Assembly (NCBI RefSeq): GCF_030151085.1
Contig: NZ_JASLER010000093.1
Coordinates: 68,078 to 132,077 of the forward strand
DNA from: Bacteroides sp.
GTDB taxonomy: Bacteria > Bacteroidota > Bacteroidia > Bacteroidales > Bacteroidaceae
DNA: 64,000 nt
Reading direction: 5' to 3'
The position numbers and the translations under genes were made by a program. The notes under the pieces are model-generated. The model was not told the DNA's origin. It saw only the letters and a program-made list of their open reading frames with translations, and ran no database searches. The stretch's first letter is position 1. Every line of letters begins with the position of its first letter. Shown piece by piece: positions 25,476-35,316 of the stretch.

Positions 25476-26253
25476 GAGTAGTTTTGATAAAGGGATTGAG
25501 ATTGATATGGTTGAAAATCCGTTGGGATTTGTCTACGGAAAGGGCGTGTTTGGCCCGACAGTAGAAAACCGACGGTTAGGCGATATCCGGTCCAGTTTAA
25601 TGGATCCGACCTGCGATGGACCGGATGTAGTCTATTCCATAGCTATGGATGTGGGCAAGGATGAACATAAAGAACTTTTGCAACGATTGCATTTACTTTT
25701 TGGAGTCGTAGCTTATGCTAAAGGACGTTTGGGAATGGAACCTATCCGAAGTCAAGGACATATTCATAAGATATCTCCGTTTTGTCAATGGTCTACTCCC
25801 GAAATCTACGAGATATGGAATGGTGAAGCGGTCATTTACATGCAGGAATTTGCTTCGGACAATCCGGGAAAATGTTATGCTGTTCGTGCCAAGCCCGGTG
25901 ATGTTGTAGTGGTTCCTCCATACTGGGTGCATGCTACGATTAGTGCCAATGCAGATGAGCCTCTAGTCTTTGGTGCTTGGTGCGACCGGGAGTATGGCTT
26001 TGAATATGACCAGATACGTCGTCGAAAGGGTATTGCTTGGTATCCGGTTTTTGAAGGTAATGAGTTGAAATGGATAAGGAATGCCAATTACTGTTATTCC
26101 AAATTGATAAAAAAGCGTCCGGGAGAGTATGGTAAATTGGGTATTGAAAAAGGTAAATCTATATATAGGATTTTTGAAGACGACCCGGATGCTTTTTCAT
26201 ATGTTCCGAGACCTGAATTACGAAAAGAAGTTTGGATAAATTTTGAACCTTAA
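25468..26253 (+). CDS. Cupin-type glucose-6-phosphate isomerase family, copy 2
   Basis: 261 aa. Core cupin motifs are RSQGHIHKISPF, TPEIYEIWNGEAVIYMQE (Glu ligand) and GDVVVVPPYWVHATI (second His). GPTVENRRLGDIRSSLMDP upstream is typical of the longer GPI-family cupins. It is more divergent from copy 1 than a recent duplicate would be, so the two probably have different substrates. Reaction is assumed to be a ketose/aldose phosphate isomerisation. It overlaps the ManA-type gene by 8 bp, and the sugar porter follows after 11 bp. Confidence 0.75.
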   Translation: MHKSSFDKGIEIDMVENPLGFVYGKGVFGPTVENRRLGDIRSSLMDPTCDGPDVVYSIAMDVGKDEHKELLQRLHLLFGVVAYAKGRLGMEPIRSQGHIHKISPFCQWSTPEIYEIWNGEAVIYMQEFASDNPGKCYAVRAKPGDVVVVPPYWVHATISANADEPLVFGAWCDREYGFEYDQIRRRKGIAWYPVFEGNELKWIRNANYCYSKLIKKRPGEYGKLGIEKGKSIYRIFEDDPDAFSYVPRPELRKEVWINFEP

Positions 26254-26264
26254 AAACAGTATAT

Positions 26265-27674
26265 ATGAAGAATAAACACATTATAGTCTTGATTACTACA
26301 GTCGTTGCTACTGGCGGACTTCTCTTTGGATTTGATACCGGTGTGATATCGGGTGCAATACCTTTTCTTCAGGCAGACTGGAGAATAGATAATGGTGACA
26401 TTGAGTGGATTACGGCAGCCGGCTTACTGGGGGCTATGTTGGGAGCTTTGGGTGGTGGACGGATGTCGGATGTATTTGGAAGGAAGAAGATTATACTCGT
26501 ATCCGCAGTGATATTTGCCGTAGGAGCTTTATGGTCGGGCTTGGCAACAAGTTTGATAAGTTTGATTCTCTCCCGTTTGTTCCTGGGTATAGCCATCGGC
26601 GTAGCTTCTTTCACAGTTCCATTGTATATTGCAGAGATTGCACCGGCCAAGTCCAGGGGGCGTTTGGTTTCGATGTTTCAGTTGATGGTAACAATAGGTA
26701 TTTTATTTTCATATCTGTCGGACACGTTTTGGGCTGACGAAAGTAAGTTGGACTGTTGGAGAATGATGCTTTGTGTAGGTGTTGTGCCGGCTTTGATATT
26801 ATTGATAGGTATGTTTTTTATGCCCGAAACGCCCCGGTGGCTTATGAGCAAGGGGCGAATGGAAGAGTGCCGGAGAGTATTGCTAAAGATAGAGCAGGAA
26901 GATACTGTCGATGATTTGCTACGGCAGATGGAAGGTGAAATTCAGAAGGATAAGGACAGTGTGACGGGATGGAGCTATCTGATGCAACCCTGGCTTAGAA
27001 CGCCCTTGATGATAGCAGTTTGTATTATGTTCTTCCAGCAGTTTGTCGGTATTAATACGGTAATTTACTATAGCCCCAAAATCTTCCTGATGGCAGGTTT
27101 CGAAAGTACTTTATCTGCAATTTGGGCTTCTGTGGGTATCGGAGTTGTGAATGTGCTTTTTACCATCATTTCCCTGTACTTGGTAGATAAGATTGGACGT
27201 AGGAAGTTGTATTTCATTGGCTTATCGGGAATAATCGTTTCTGTTTTGTGTCTGAGTACTTGTTTCCTTTACGCTAATCAGTTGGGCGAGGTGGGCAGAT
27301 GGTTGATGGTCGGGTTTATGTTTGCATATGTGGCATTCTTTGCAATCAGTATCGGACCTTTAGGCTGGCTCGTAATTTCGGAGATATTTCCTCAGAAAGT
27401 ACGTGGACTGGGCACTTCGATAGGTTCGCTGTCCGTTTGGGTATTCAATTGTATCGTGTCTTTCACCTTCTTCAAAATAGTCAAGGCTTTCTCCGTTTCG
27501 GGGACGGAGATTGTGGTTGGGCAGTCTACTTCTGAGAATCCGGCAGGTGCATTTTTCCTCTACGGATTTATCGCTTTGGTGGCATTGGTATGGGGATATT
27601 TCTTCTTACCGGAGACACGTGGGCTGTCTTTGGAGGAGATAGAAAGAATGTGGAAACAAGATAAAAAGGGTTAG
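26265..27674 (+). CDS. Sugar porter (MFS, XylE/GalP/GLUT type)
   Basis: 469 aa, 12 predicted membrane spans. Signatures are GRMSDVFGRKK, PETPRWLMSKGR after TM6, the TM7 motif QQFVGINTVIYYSP, DKIGRRKLY and the terminal PETRGLSLEEIE. It imports a monosaccharide across the inner membrane, probably with protons. Placed directly after the kinase/isomerase genes and 36 bp before susC, it links outer-membrane capture to cytoplasmic metabolism and implies that the locus delivers a free hexose or pentose. Confidence 0.93.
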   Translation: MKNKHIIVLITTVVATGGLLFGFDTGVISGAIPFLQADWRIDNGDIEWITAAGLLGAMLGALGGGRMSDVFGRKKIILVSAVIFAVGALWSGLATSLISLILSRLFLGIAIGVASFTVPLYIAEIAPAKSRGRLVSMFQLMVTIGILFSYLSDTFWADESKLDCWRMMLCVGVVPALILLIGMFFMPETPRWLMSKGRMEECRRVLLKIEQEDTVDDLLRQMEGEIQKDKDSVTGWSYLMQPWLRTPLMIAVCIMFFQQFVGINTVIYYSPKIFLMAGFESTLSAIWASVGIGVVNVLFTIISLYLVDKIGRRKLYFIGLSGIIVSVLCLSTCFLYANQLGEVGRWLMVGFMFAYVAFFAISIGPLGWLVISEIFPQKVRGLGTSIGSLSVWVFNCIVSFTFFKIVKAFSVSGTEIVVGQSTSENPAGAFFLYGFIALVALVWGYFFLPETRGLSLEEIERMWKQDKKG

Positions 27675-27710
27675 TGATAGGGATTTCATTATAATTAAAA
27701 TCGTGATATT

Positions 27711-30700
27711 ATGAAAATGACAAGATCTTTTCGACTTTATTTTATTATCACTTTTGTTTTGTTAGGATTTGGGCAAAACGTATTGTTTGCCAATAAGTCA
27801 ATTATAAGTGATAGAATTGTAGAACAAAATCAATCCCAGTTAGTGACAGGATTGGTAGTAGATGCTAATGGTGATCCTATTATTGGTGCCAGTGTTATAG
27901 AGAAGGGAACAACTAATGGTGATATTACCGATCTTGATGGCAAATTCACATTAAATGTAAAAGTCGGAGCAATTCTGAAGATTTCTTATGTAGGCTTTCA
28001 GTCTCTAGAAGTCAAGATATCTGAAACAATGAAAATTGTTTTGAAGGAAGATAGTGAATTATTGTCAGAAGTTGTTGTTGTAGGCTATGGTACTCAAAAG
28101 AAAACATCATTGACAGCAGCAGTTTCTTCCGTAGAGGGTAAAGAAATAAGCCAGCAACCGGTGGCGGATATAACAAATGCATTAGGAGGCAGAATGGCAG
28201 GTGTGATATTTACTCAAAAAAGTGGCGAACCGGGAGCAGATTTATCTGATATTATGATTCGTGGTGTGAGTACAACTGGTAACAGTGCTCCACTAGTAAT
28301 TGTTGATGGTATTCAACGTGAATTATCTAGGTTAGACCCTAATAGTATTTCCTCTATTACTATATTGAAAGATGCTGCAGCGGTAGCTCCTTATGGTATG
28401 GCAGGAGCAAATGGTGTAATTTTAGTAACGACCAAGCAAGGAAATGCCGGTGCCCCCAAGTTTTCTTATAATGGATATGTAGGATGGCAAAATCCGACAG
28501 TGTTAACTGAGTTTGCTGATTCATATGAATATGCTCGGCTATTTAATCAAGCGAATGATAATCAAGGGCAGCCTCATCGCTTTTCGGAGCATGAACTTGA
28601 AATGTATAAATCGGGGAAAGACCCGATTAATTTCCCTAATCATAATGTTTTAAAGGAATTGATTAAATCTAATTCTCCAATCACAAGCCATAATATTCAA
28701 TTATCAGGTGGAAATGAGAAGTTTAATTATTACATAAGTCTGAACTACTTGTACCAAGGCGGTATGTGGGATACTACTGATATGAATAAATATAGCTTAA
28801 TGTCGAAGATACAGGCACAGGCAACTAAAACGACTAAAGTAGAATTGTCCGTCACTGGACGTATTGAACAGTTTAATTATCCCGGAGTATCTTCGGGAGG
28901 TGCAGGAAACATCTTTGCTCAGGCCTTTCGTACCCCTCCAATTGCTCCATTGGTATATCCTGGTGGGCTGGCAGGCGAGTTTGAAGGAAGAACTGTGTAT
29001 GGACAAATATATCAAAGTGGATATAATAAATATCGTAATTATGTAATGTATAATCAAATGTCTGTAGAGCAAGTCTTACCTTTTATAAAAGGCTTGAAGC
29101 TAAAAGGCGTAGTTGCATATGATTTAAAACCGACTCATAAGAAAATCTGGAAGACTCCAATGCCTTATTATACAGTGGATATGTCAAGTGGTACACCTGA
29201 ATATATTAAGGCTGGAAATGATGGACCGGAGAAACCCACATATACACAGAATTATTCAGAAAATCAAAGTTTGACTCTTCAAGGTCAGATATTGTATAAT
29301 GATACATTTGGAAAGCATGAAGTAGGTGGATTAGCTGTATTTGAAATGAGAGATACACAAGGAGATTTTTTTGAAGCCTCTCGATTGAATTATAATGTTA
29401 ACATACCTGAGTTGAATAATGGTAGTTCTGCTCCGGCTGATATAAAGAATAGTGGTAATTCCTCCAAGACCAAACAGCGTTCTATTATTTATCGTGTTAA
29501 CTATGCATACGATGGTAAATACTTGTTTGAGACTTCCGCCCGCTATGATGGTAGCTATTATTTTGCTCCTGGTCACAGATTTGGCTTTTTCCCATCTGCT
29601 TCATTAGGTTGGCGTATTTCAGAGGAAAACTTTCTGAAAGGTCATTCTAATTGGTTGAGCAATTTGAAGTTGAGAGCTTCCTATGGTGAATCAGGTGCCC
29701 TTGCTGCTGAACCGTTCCAATATCTCAGTTCTTATAATTTATATAGTAATTCTGCAGTGATAAATGGAAAGCCTACACAAGGTTTATCGGAATTGTTGGA
29801 GCCAAATAGATATATTACTTGGGAAAAAGCAAAGAAGATGGATATAGGTTTTGATTTGGGGTTATTTAATAATAGAGTTTCATTTTCAATGGACTACTTT
29901 TCTGAATATCGAAGTAATATGTTAGTGAAGCCGCAAGTTACAGTTCCGTTTGAGTATGGAATCGGGATAGCTCAAGAGAATAAAGGTAAATTGAAAAACA
30001 GGGGTGTGGAGTTCAGTTTAATTGCATCAAATCAATTTTCAAAGGATTTGTTTGTCGGACTTCAGGTGAACTTTACTTATGCCAAAAACAAGATTGTAGA
30101 GATTTTTGAGACACCTGCGACTTTCAATAATCCATATAGAAAACAAACAGGGCGACCATTGGGACAGAAGTTTGGTTATAAAGCATTGGGCTATTTCCAG
30201 GTATCGGATGATTTGAATGGAGATGGTATTATTGATAGGGGCGAATATGATGTTAAACAACCTTGGGGAACAGTACACCCAGGTGATTTGAAATACCAGG
30301 ATACCAATAAAGACGGTTCGATTACAGTTGATGATATGGTACCTATCGGACTTTCAAACATTCCGCAAATAGTATATGGCTTTTCTCCTAGTATCAGATA
30401 TAAAGGTTTTGATTTGCTTTTATTATTTCAAGGAGCAGCTAAACGTGACTTTTGGATTGGAGATGTAGCTGCATGGCCTTTCACAAATAATTCTTCAGTA
30501 CCAAGAACTGCATTAGATGTGTGGACGCCTGAAAATCCGAATGCTAGAAACCCACGAGTTACGACTATTCCAGCTACAAATAATACTCAACATTCATCTT
30601 GGTGGTTGCATAATGGAAACTATTTGAGATTGAAAACAGGAGAGTTAGGTTATACTATTCCAAAAGTTTTAGCTAATGGGATTGGAATTGAATCTGCCAG

Positions 30701-30833
30701 AATTTATGTATCCGGACAGAACATATTTACATGGAGTAAAATTAAGAATTTTGATCCTGAAATCAGTGATCAAAACGGAATCTATTATCCCCAACAAAAG
30801 GTTATTTCTATTGGCGTTGACATAAAATTTTAA
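27711..30833 (+). CDS. SusC-like TonB-dependent outer membrane transporter, copy 1
   Basis: 1040 aa. An N-terminal signal peptide is followed by a carboxypeptidase-regulatory-like domain (VTGLVVDANGDPIIGASV), the TonB box region SEVVVVGYGTQKK, a plug (LVIVDGIQRE; ILKDAAAVAPYGMAGANGVI) and a barrel ending in ISIGVDIKF. It imports glycan fragments using TonB energy, with the SusD partner 23 bp downstream as lid. This gene and its SusD are visibly more AT-rich in wobble positions than the sugar-metabolism genes before it and SusC copy 2 after it. Confidence 0.95.
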   Translation: MKMTRSFRLYFIITFVLLGFGQNVLFANKSIISDRIVEQNQSQLVTGLVVDANGDPIIGASVIEKGTTNGDITDLDGKFTLNVKVGAILKISYVGFQSLEVKISETMKIVLKEDSELLSEVVVVGYGTQKKTSLTAAVSSVEGKEISQQPVADITNALGGRMAGVIFTQKSGEPGADLSDIMIRGVSTTGNSAPLVIVDGIQRELSRLDPNSISSITILKDAAAVAPYGMAGANGVILVTTKQGNAGAPKFSYNGYVGWQNPTVLTEFADSYEYARLFNQANDNQGQPHRFSEHELEMYKSGKDPINFPNHNVLKELIKSNSPITSHNIQLSGGNEKFNYYISLNYLYQGGMWDTTDMNKYSLMSKIQAQATKTTKVELSVTGRIEQFNYPGVSSGGAGNIFAQAFRTPPIAPLVYPGGLAGEFEGRTVYGQIYQSGYNKYRNYVMYNQMSVEQVLPFIKGLKLKGVVAYDLKPTHKKIWKTPMPYYTVDMSSGTPEYIKAGNDGPEKPTYTQNYSENQSLTLQGQILYNDTFGKHEVGGLAVFEMRDTQGDFFEASRLNYNVNIPELNNGSSAPADIKNSGNSSKTKQRSIIYRVNYAYDGKYLFETSARYDGSYYFAPGHRFGFFPSASLGWRISEENFLKGHSNWLSNLKLRASYGESGALAAEPFQYLSSYNLYSNSAVINGKPTQGLSELLEPNRYITWEKAKKMDIGFDLGLFNNRVSFSMDYFSEYRSNMLVKPQVTVPFEYGIGIAQENKGKLKNRGVEFSLIASNQFSKDLFVGLQVNFTYAKNKIVEIFETPATFNNPYRKQTGRPLGQKFGYKALGYFQVSDDLNGDGIIDRGEYDVKQPWGTVHPGDLKYQDTNKDGSITVDDMVPIGLSNIPQIVYGFSPSIRYKGFDLLLLFQGAAKRDFWIGDVAAWPFTNNSSVPRTALDVWTPENPNARNPRVTTIPATNNTQHSSWWLHNGNYLRLKTGELGYTIPKVLANGIGIESARIYVSGQNIFTWSKIKNFDPEISDQNGIYYPQQKVISIGVDIKF

Positions 30834-30856
30834 TACACTTAATAATGGATTTATTT

Positions 30857-32569
30857 ATGAAGAAGTTATACTATTTTGCTGTTATTATTTGTGTGATTTT
30901 AACAGCCTGTGATGACAGTTTACTTGATGTTACTCCCAGAGACCGTTTGTCGGATGGAAATATATGGAATGATGAGAGTTCTGCTGATTTATTTTTGAAT
31001 GATATATATGATAGACTGCCTGATGGCAATAATTATCAGGATCCATTTGAAAACTTTAGTGATAACTCTATGAATGGTTTCTCATGGGCACCATCTAGAA
31101 GTTTGGAAAGAGAGTCTTCATATACACCTTATATTTATCCTGATGGGTTTATTACTTTGAATGTATATTGGGATATGAATTATACTTTCATAAGGAAGTG
31201 CAATATCTATATAAAGAATATTTCAGAATCAAATTTGTCAAATAGCTACAAAAAAGAGAGGGTTGCTGAGGCACGTTGTCTTCGTGCATTCTTTTATCAT
31301 ATATTATGGATGAACTATGGTGGTCTGCCTTTGATTACAGAGCCTTTAGACCGAATAACCCAAGGTAGTGAAATTTTTAAGTCTAGATCTACGATTGAAC
31401 AAACAGCTCATTTTCTAATTGAAGAACTGAAATTAGCTGCAGACGACTTATCTATAGTAAAAGAATCCGGCCGTGTAACTAAAGGTGCAGCATTGGCTTT
31501 AAAAGGCTGGGTAGAACTCTATTTTGCAAGTCCTTTACATAATCCGGATAATGATTTGAAACGTTGGGAGCAAGTTGCTATTACCAATCAGGAGATAATG
31601 AACCTAGGCATCTATCATTTGTATTCTGATTATGGAAAGCTTTTTCTGCCTGAGGGAAATAACAATGAAGAAGGTATTCTATATCGTCAGTATTATCCGG
31701 GAGCTAAAGGCGGAAGAGAATCTAGCTATATGTCGACCCCTTATACAGGAAATGGTGGACACACTAGTTGGGGAGCAGTTAATCCCACCCATAATTTGGT
31801 TGCAGATTATGCTATGAGTAATGGCAAGACAATAGATGAAGAAGGCTCGGGATATGATGCACAGAAACCTTATTTGAATAGGGAGAGGAGATTTTATGAG
31901 ACCATTGTATACGATGGCTCTTACTGGTATAATACAACAATTTATACTCGCTTAGGAATTAATAGTTTGAATGAATTAGACTTGTCAGATGCTAGTGATG
32001 CAACTAATACTGGATATAATTTACGCAAACGCATGAATCCTAATATTGCATTGGGTGCAGCAAACTGGGATGGGGCTACAAGTAGTCAAAACTATTATTT
32101 ATTCAGATATGCTGAAGTTCTTTTGAACTATGCTGAGGCTCGTAATGAGGCTGTAGGTCCAGATGTTTCTGTTTATGATGCAGTAAATGCTGTCAGAGAA
32201 AGAAATCCGGAAGAACCCTATTTGCCAAAGTTGAAAGAGGGATTAAATAAAGATGAAATGCGTCAGGTGATTCGCCGTGAACGTAGAGTTGAATTAGCAT
32301 TTGAAGATAAACGTAGATTCGACTTACTAAGATGGAAGATTGCTGAAATAGTATATAGCAAGGGATTGCAGGCTATGAAAATAGAGGAAGTTGACGGAAC
32401 CTTGAAATATACTGTTGTACAGGCACCGGATGGAAAACGAAAATTTGAATCTAAAAATTATGTATTCCCTATACCACAGCAGGTATTGGATCAAAGCCCT
32501 ATAATCCGTGATCAAAATGGTGGATCTGATAAATGGGAAAATGGTCAGAACCCTGGATATGGTAAATGA
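30857..32569 (+). CDS. SusD/RagB-like glycan-binding lipoprotein, copy 1
   Basis: 570 aa from MKKLYYF. Lipobox VILTACDDS, TPRDRLSDGNIWNDESSADLFLNDIYDRL at the N-terminus and the RagB C-terminal pattern RQVIRRERRVELAFEDKRRFDLLRWK ending in WENGQNPGYGK. It is a surface lipoprotein that captures oligosaccharide for SusC copy 1. Start at the second in-frame ATG, which puts Lys-Lys before the signal hydrophobic stretch. A strong hairpin follows its stop. Confidence 0.93.
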   Translation: MKKLYYFAVIICVILTACDDSLLDVTPRDRLSDGNIWNDESSADLFLNDIYDRLPDGNNYQDPFENFSDNSMNGFSWAPSRSLERESSYTPYIYPDGFITLNVYWDMNYTFIRKCNIYIKNISESNLSNSYKKERVAEARCLRAFFYHILWMNYGGLPLITEPLDRITQGSEIFKSRSTIEQTAHFLIEELKLAADDLSIVKESGRVTKGAALALKGWVELYFASPLHNPDNDLKRWEQVAITNQEIMNLGIYHLYSDYGKLFLPEGNNNEEGILYRQYYPGAKGGRESSYMSTPYTGNGGHTSWGAVNPTHNLVADYAMSNGKTIDEEGSGYDAQKPYLNRERRFYETIVYDGSYWYNTTIYTRLGINSLNELDLSDASDATNTGYNLRKRMNPNIALGAANWDGATSSQNYYLFRYAEVLLNYAEARNEAVGPDVSVYDAVNAVRERNPEEPYLPKLKEGLNKDEMRQVIRRERRVELAFEDKRRFDLLRWKIAEIVYSKGLQAMKIEEVDGTLKYTVVQAPDGKRKFESKNYVFPIPQQVLDQSPIIRDQNGGSDKWENGQNPGYGK

Positions 32570-32571
32570 GG

Positions 32572-32627
32572 AATTCTATAGCGGATTATGTGGATAAATA
32601 TTAGAGCTTATCCACACAATATTTTAT
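32572..32627 (+). terminator. Intercistronic hairpin after susD copy 1
   Basis: TTATGTGGATAA (32586-32597) pairs with TTATCCACACAA (32608-32619) with one mismatch. Outer arms ATTCTATA/TATAGAAT extend it. There is no long U run, so partial termination or an mRNA-stability element is likely. Confidence 0.6.
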
Positions 32628-32664
32628 AGAATGGATTAAAGCATTATTATTAAATTAATATCTG

Positions 32665-35229
32665 ATGAAAAAGATTATAGTTTGTGTTTTGATAGGGATT
32701 GGTATATATTGTATGTGCTCCTGCTCGGATGTGGAACAAACGCGCAGTTATAACCAAAAGTATACCGGAAAATATACCAGTAGAGTTGCCTTCCCAATTG
32801 GTGGGTTAGGGACAGGGATGTTCTGCATAGAAGGTAGCGGTGCTATTTCGAATATGAACATTCGGCATCGTACTGAAATGCTGAATGAACCCACTATGTT
32901 TGCCGGACTGTATCTGAAAGATATTGAGAATGGAAGCATAGTCATTGAAGGACAGGTGCCCGACTGGAAGAAGTTCGGGCAACCTCAATCTACCAAAGGA
33001 TATGGCGGTACCTGGGGATTACCCCGCTTTAAAGATTGTGATTTTGAGGCGAAGTTCCCGTTTGCCAACCTCAGTATGCACGATGATGAACTGAAAGTGG
33101 ACGTGTCAATGCAGGTTTGGAATCCATTTATTCCTACCGATGAAGATAACTCAGGACTGCCTGTAGCTGGTTTTGAATATACATTCAAGAACAAGTATGA
33201 TAAAGAAGTAGAAGCCATATTCTCATACAATTCGAAGAACTTCCTGGATATCCGTAGAGGAGGAGCACCTATTAAATCAATCAAAAATGGCTTTATTATC
33301 TCTCAGAATGGCATTGAAGGTGAACCATTTCACCAAGCAGATTTCGCTATTTTCACCGATGAACCGGACACGAAGGTAAATCATTGCTGGTTCAGAGGTT
33401 GGTCTTTCGACTCATTTACAATGTGTTGGAATGAAATGAGCTCGGGACAAATGAAGGAAAATCCGGCAAATATGCCCGATGCTCCGGGAGCCTCGCTATA
33501 TGTTCCGTTTAAACTGAAACCGGGTGAGTCGAAAACAATCCGTCTCTATATGGCATGGTATGTTCCTTACTCACCTATACGTGAAGGACTGGAACCCGAT
33601 ACGGATATTGATACGCCCGATGCACCTGTACTCAACGAAAAAGGAGAACCTGCCAATTACATCGACGCTTCTATTCAATTGTCCGATAAATACCGTCCCT
33701 GGTATAGTAACCGCTTTGCCAATGTAGAAGAAATAGCCGATTATTGGGTGAAAAACTATAAGAGCCTGAAAGAGAAAACAGAACTGTTTACGAATGCATT
33801 CTATAGTACCACTTTACCCGACGAAGTTATTGAAGCTGTATCTGCCAATCTGACGATACTGAAATCTCCTACAATCTTCCGCCAGTACGATGGCAGAATG
33901 TGGAATTGGGAGGGTTGCGGCAATGAATACGGTTCCTGCTATGGTTCTTGTACCCATGTTTGGAATTATGCTCAAGCCATTCCTCATTTGTTCCCAAGAA
34001 TGGAAAGAACGATGAGAGAAACTGAATTCTTCGTTAGCCAGGCAAAGAACGGACATCAGGCATTCCGTTCCGCACTTCCCATTCGCCCGATAAGGCATAA
34101 TTTTCATGCCGCCGCCGATGGTCAGTTGGGCGGTATAATGAAAGTGTATCGCGACTGGCATATCTACGGCAATGATGAATGGCTGAAACTGATTTATCCT
34201 TACGCCAAGAGTAGCCTTGACTACTGTATCGATACCTGGGACCCTAAAAGAGCAGGTGTTATCGAAGAGCCCCATCACAATACCTATGACATTGAGTTTT
34301 GGGGACCCAGCGGCATGATAAACAGCTACTATACCGGAGCTTTGCAGGCTCTTGTAGCGATGGGAGAATATCTAGGAAAAGAGGTTGTCGAATATAAAGA
34401 ACTGATGAATAAAAGCATTTCTTACATGGAAAGCCAGTTGTATGACGGTGAATACTTTATCCAGAATATCCGTTGGAAAGAGCTACAGGCTTCTGACCCT
34501 ACCAAAGTACAATCCGTTAATTCCAACTATTCTAAGGAAGGATTGGAGTTGCTGGAACAGGAAGGACCCAAATACCAGTATGGCAAAGGTTGTTTATCCG
34601 ATGGAATAGTAGGCTCTTGGCTCTCATTGGCTTGTGGACTGAACGAGGCGATAGACCGACAGAAAATAACAAGCCATTTGCTGTCCGTCCATAAGTATAA
34701 TCTGAAAAGAAATCTCAGGAAACACGTGAATCCCCAACGCTCCACCTTTGCTTTGGGGGATGAAGGAGGCTTATTACTTTGTTCCTGGCCCAAAGGAGGT
34801 AAACTACAACTTCCTTTTGTCTACTCCAACGAAGTGTGGACAGGTATTGAGTATCAGGTAGCATCTCATCTGATGTTTGAGGGTGAAGTAGAGAAAGGAC
34901 TGGATATCGTACGTATCTGCCGTGACCGTTATGATGGTCGGGTACGAAATCCATTTAATGAATATGAATGTGGAGCATGGTATGCACGTGCATTATCAAG
35001 TTACGCCATGCTACAAGCTTTGACCGGAGTTAGGTACGATGCGGTTGATTCTACTTTATATATTGATTCGAAGATTGGCAATAATTTCACCTCTTTCTTA
35101 TCGACAGAAACCGGCTTCGGCAATGTCGGCTTAAAGGAGGGCAAGCCATTCATTGAAGTAAAATATGGGAAGATTGATGTGAAAAAATGCTTTGTTTCTG
35201 ATAAAGAGGCAGATATTATTAATAAGTAG
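32665..35229 (+). CDS. GH116 family beta-glycosidase, lipoprotein, copy 1
   Basis: 854 aa. Lipobox IYCMCSCSD, an N-terminal beta-sandwich (AFPIGGLGTGMFCIEGSG; FIPTDEDNSGLPVAGFEY) and a C-terminal (alpha/alpha)6 domain. Expected catalytic residues are present: Glu416 in WNWEG just before CTHVWNYAQA (nucleophile) and Asp542 in HNTYDIEFWGPSG (acid/base). GH116 members are retaining beta-glucosidases, beta-xylosidases or beta-N-acetylglucosaminidases, including human GBA2. Probably acts in the periplasm or at the surface on fragments imported by SusCD 1. Clearly paralogous with 47031-49592. Confidence 0.87.
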   Translation: MKKIIVCVLIGIGIYCMCSCSDVEQTRSYNQKYTGKYTSRVAFPIGGLGTGMFCIEGSGAISNMNIRHRTEMLNEPTMFAGLYLKDIENGSIVIEGQVPDWKKFGQPQSTKGYGGTWGLPRFKDCDFEAKFPFANLSMHDDELKVDVSMQVWNPFIPTDEDNSGLPVAGFEYTFKNKYDKEVEAIFSYNSKNFLDIRRGGAPIKSIKNGFIISQNGIEGEPFHQADFAIFTDEPDTKVNHCWFRGWSFDSFTMCWNEMSSGQMKENPANMPDAPGASLYVPFKLKPGESKTIRLYMAWYVPYSPIREGLEPDTDIDTPDAPVLNEKGEPANYIDASIQLSDKYRPWYSNRFANVEEIADYWVKNYKSLKEKTELFTNAFYSTTLPDEVIEAVSANLTILKSPTIFRQYDGRMWNWEGCGNEYGSCYGSCTHVWNYAQAIPHLFPRMERTMRETEFFVSQAKNGHQAFRSALPIRPIRHNFHAAADGQLGGIMKVYRDWHIYGNDEWLKLIYPYAKSSLDYCIDTWDPKRAGVIEEPHHNTYDIEFWGPSGMINSYYTGALQALVAMGEYLGKEVVEYKELMNKSISYMESQLYDGEYFIQNIRWKELQASDPTKVQSVNSNYSKEGLELLEQEGPKYQYGKGCLSDGIVGSWLSLACGLNEAIDRQKITSHLLSVHKYNLKRNLRKHVNPQRSTFALGDEGGLLLCSWPKGGKLQLPFVYSNEVWTGIEYQVASHLMFEGEVEKGLDIVRICRDRYDGRVRNPFNEYECGAWYARALSSYAMLQALTGVRYDAVDSTLYIDSKIGNNFTSFLSTETGFGNVGLKEGKPFIEVKYGKIDVKKCFVSDKEADIINK

Positions 35230-35316
35230 AAGGAAGGAGGGCTAATGAATAGGAAAGGACATTAAAGGCGTAACAGCCAATCTAATAATAGTTTGAAACA
35301 CAAATAATAATTTAAA

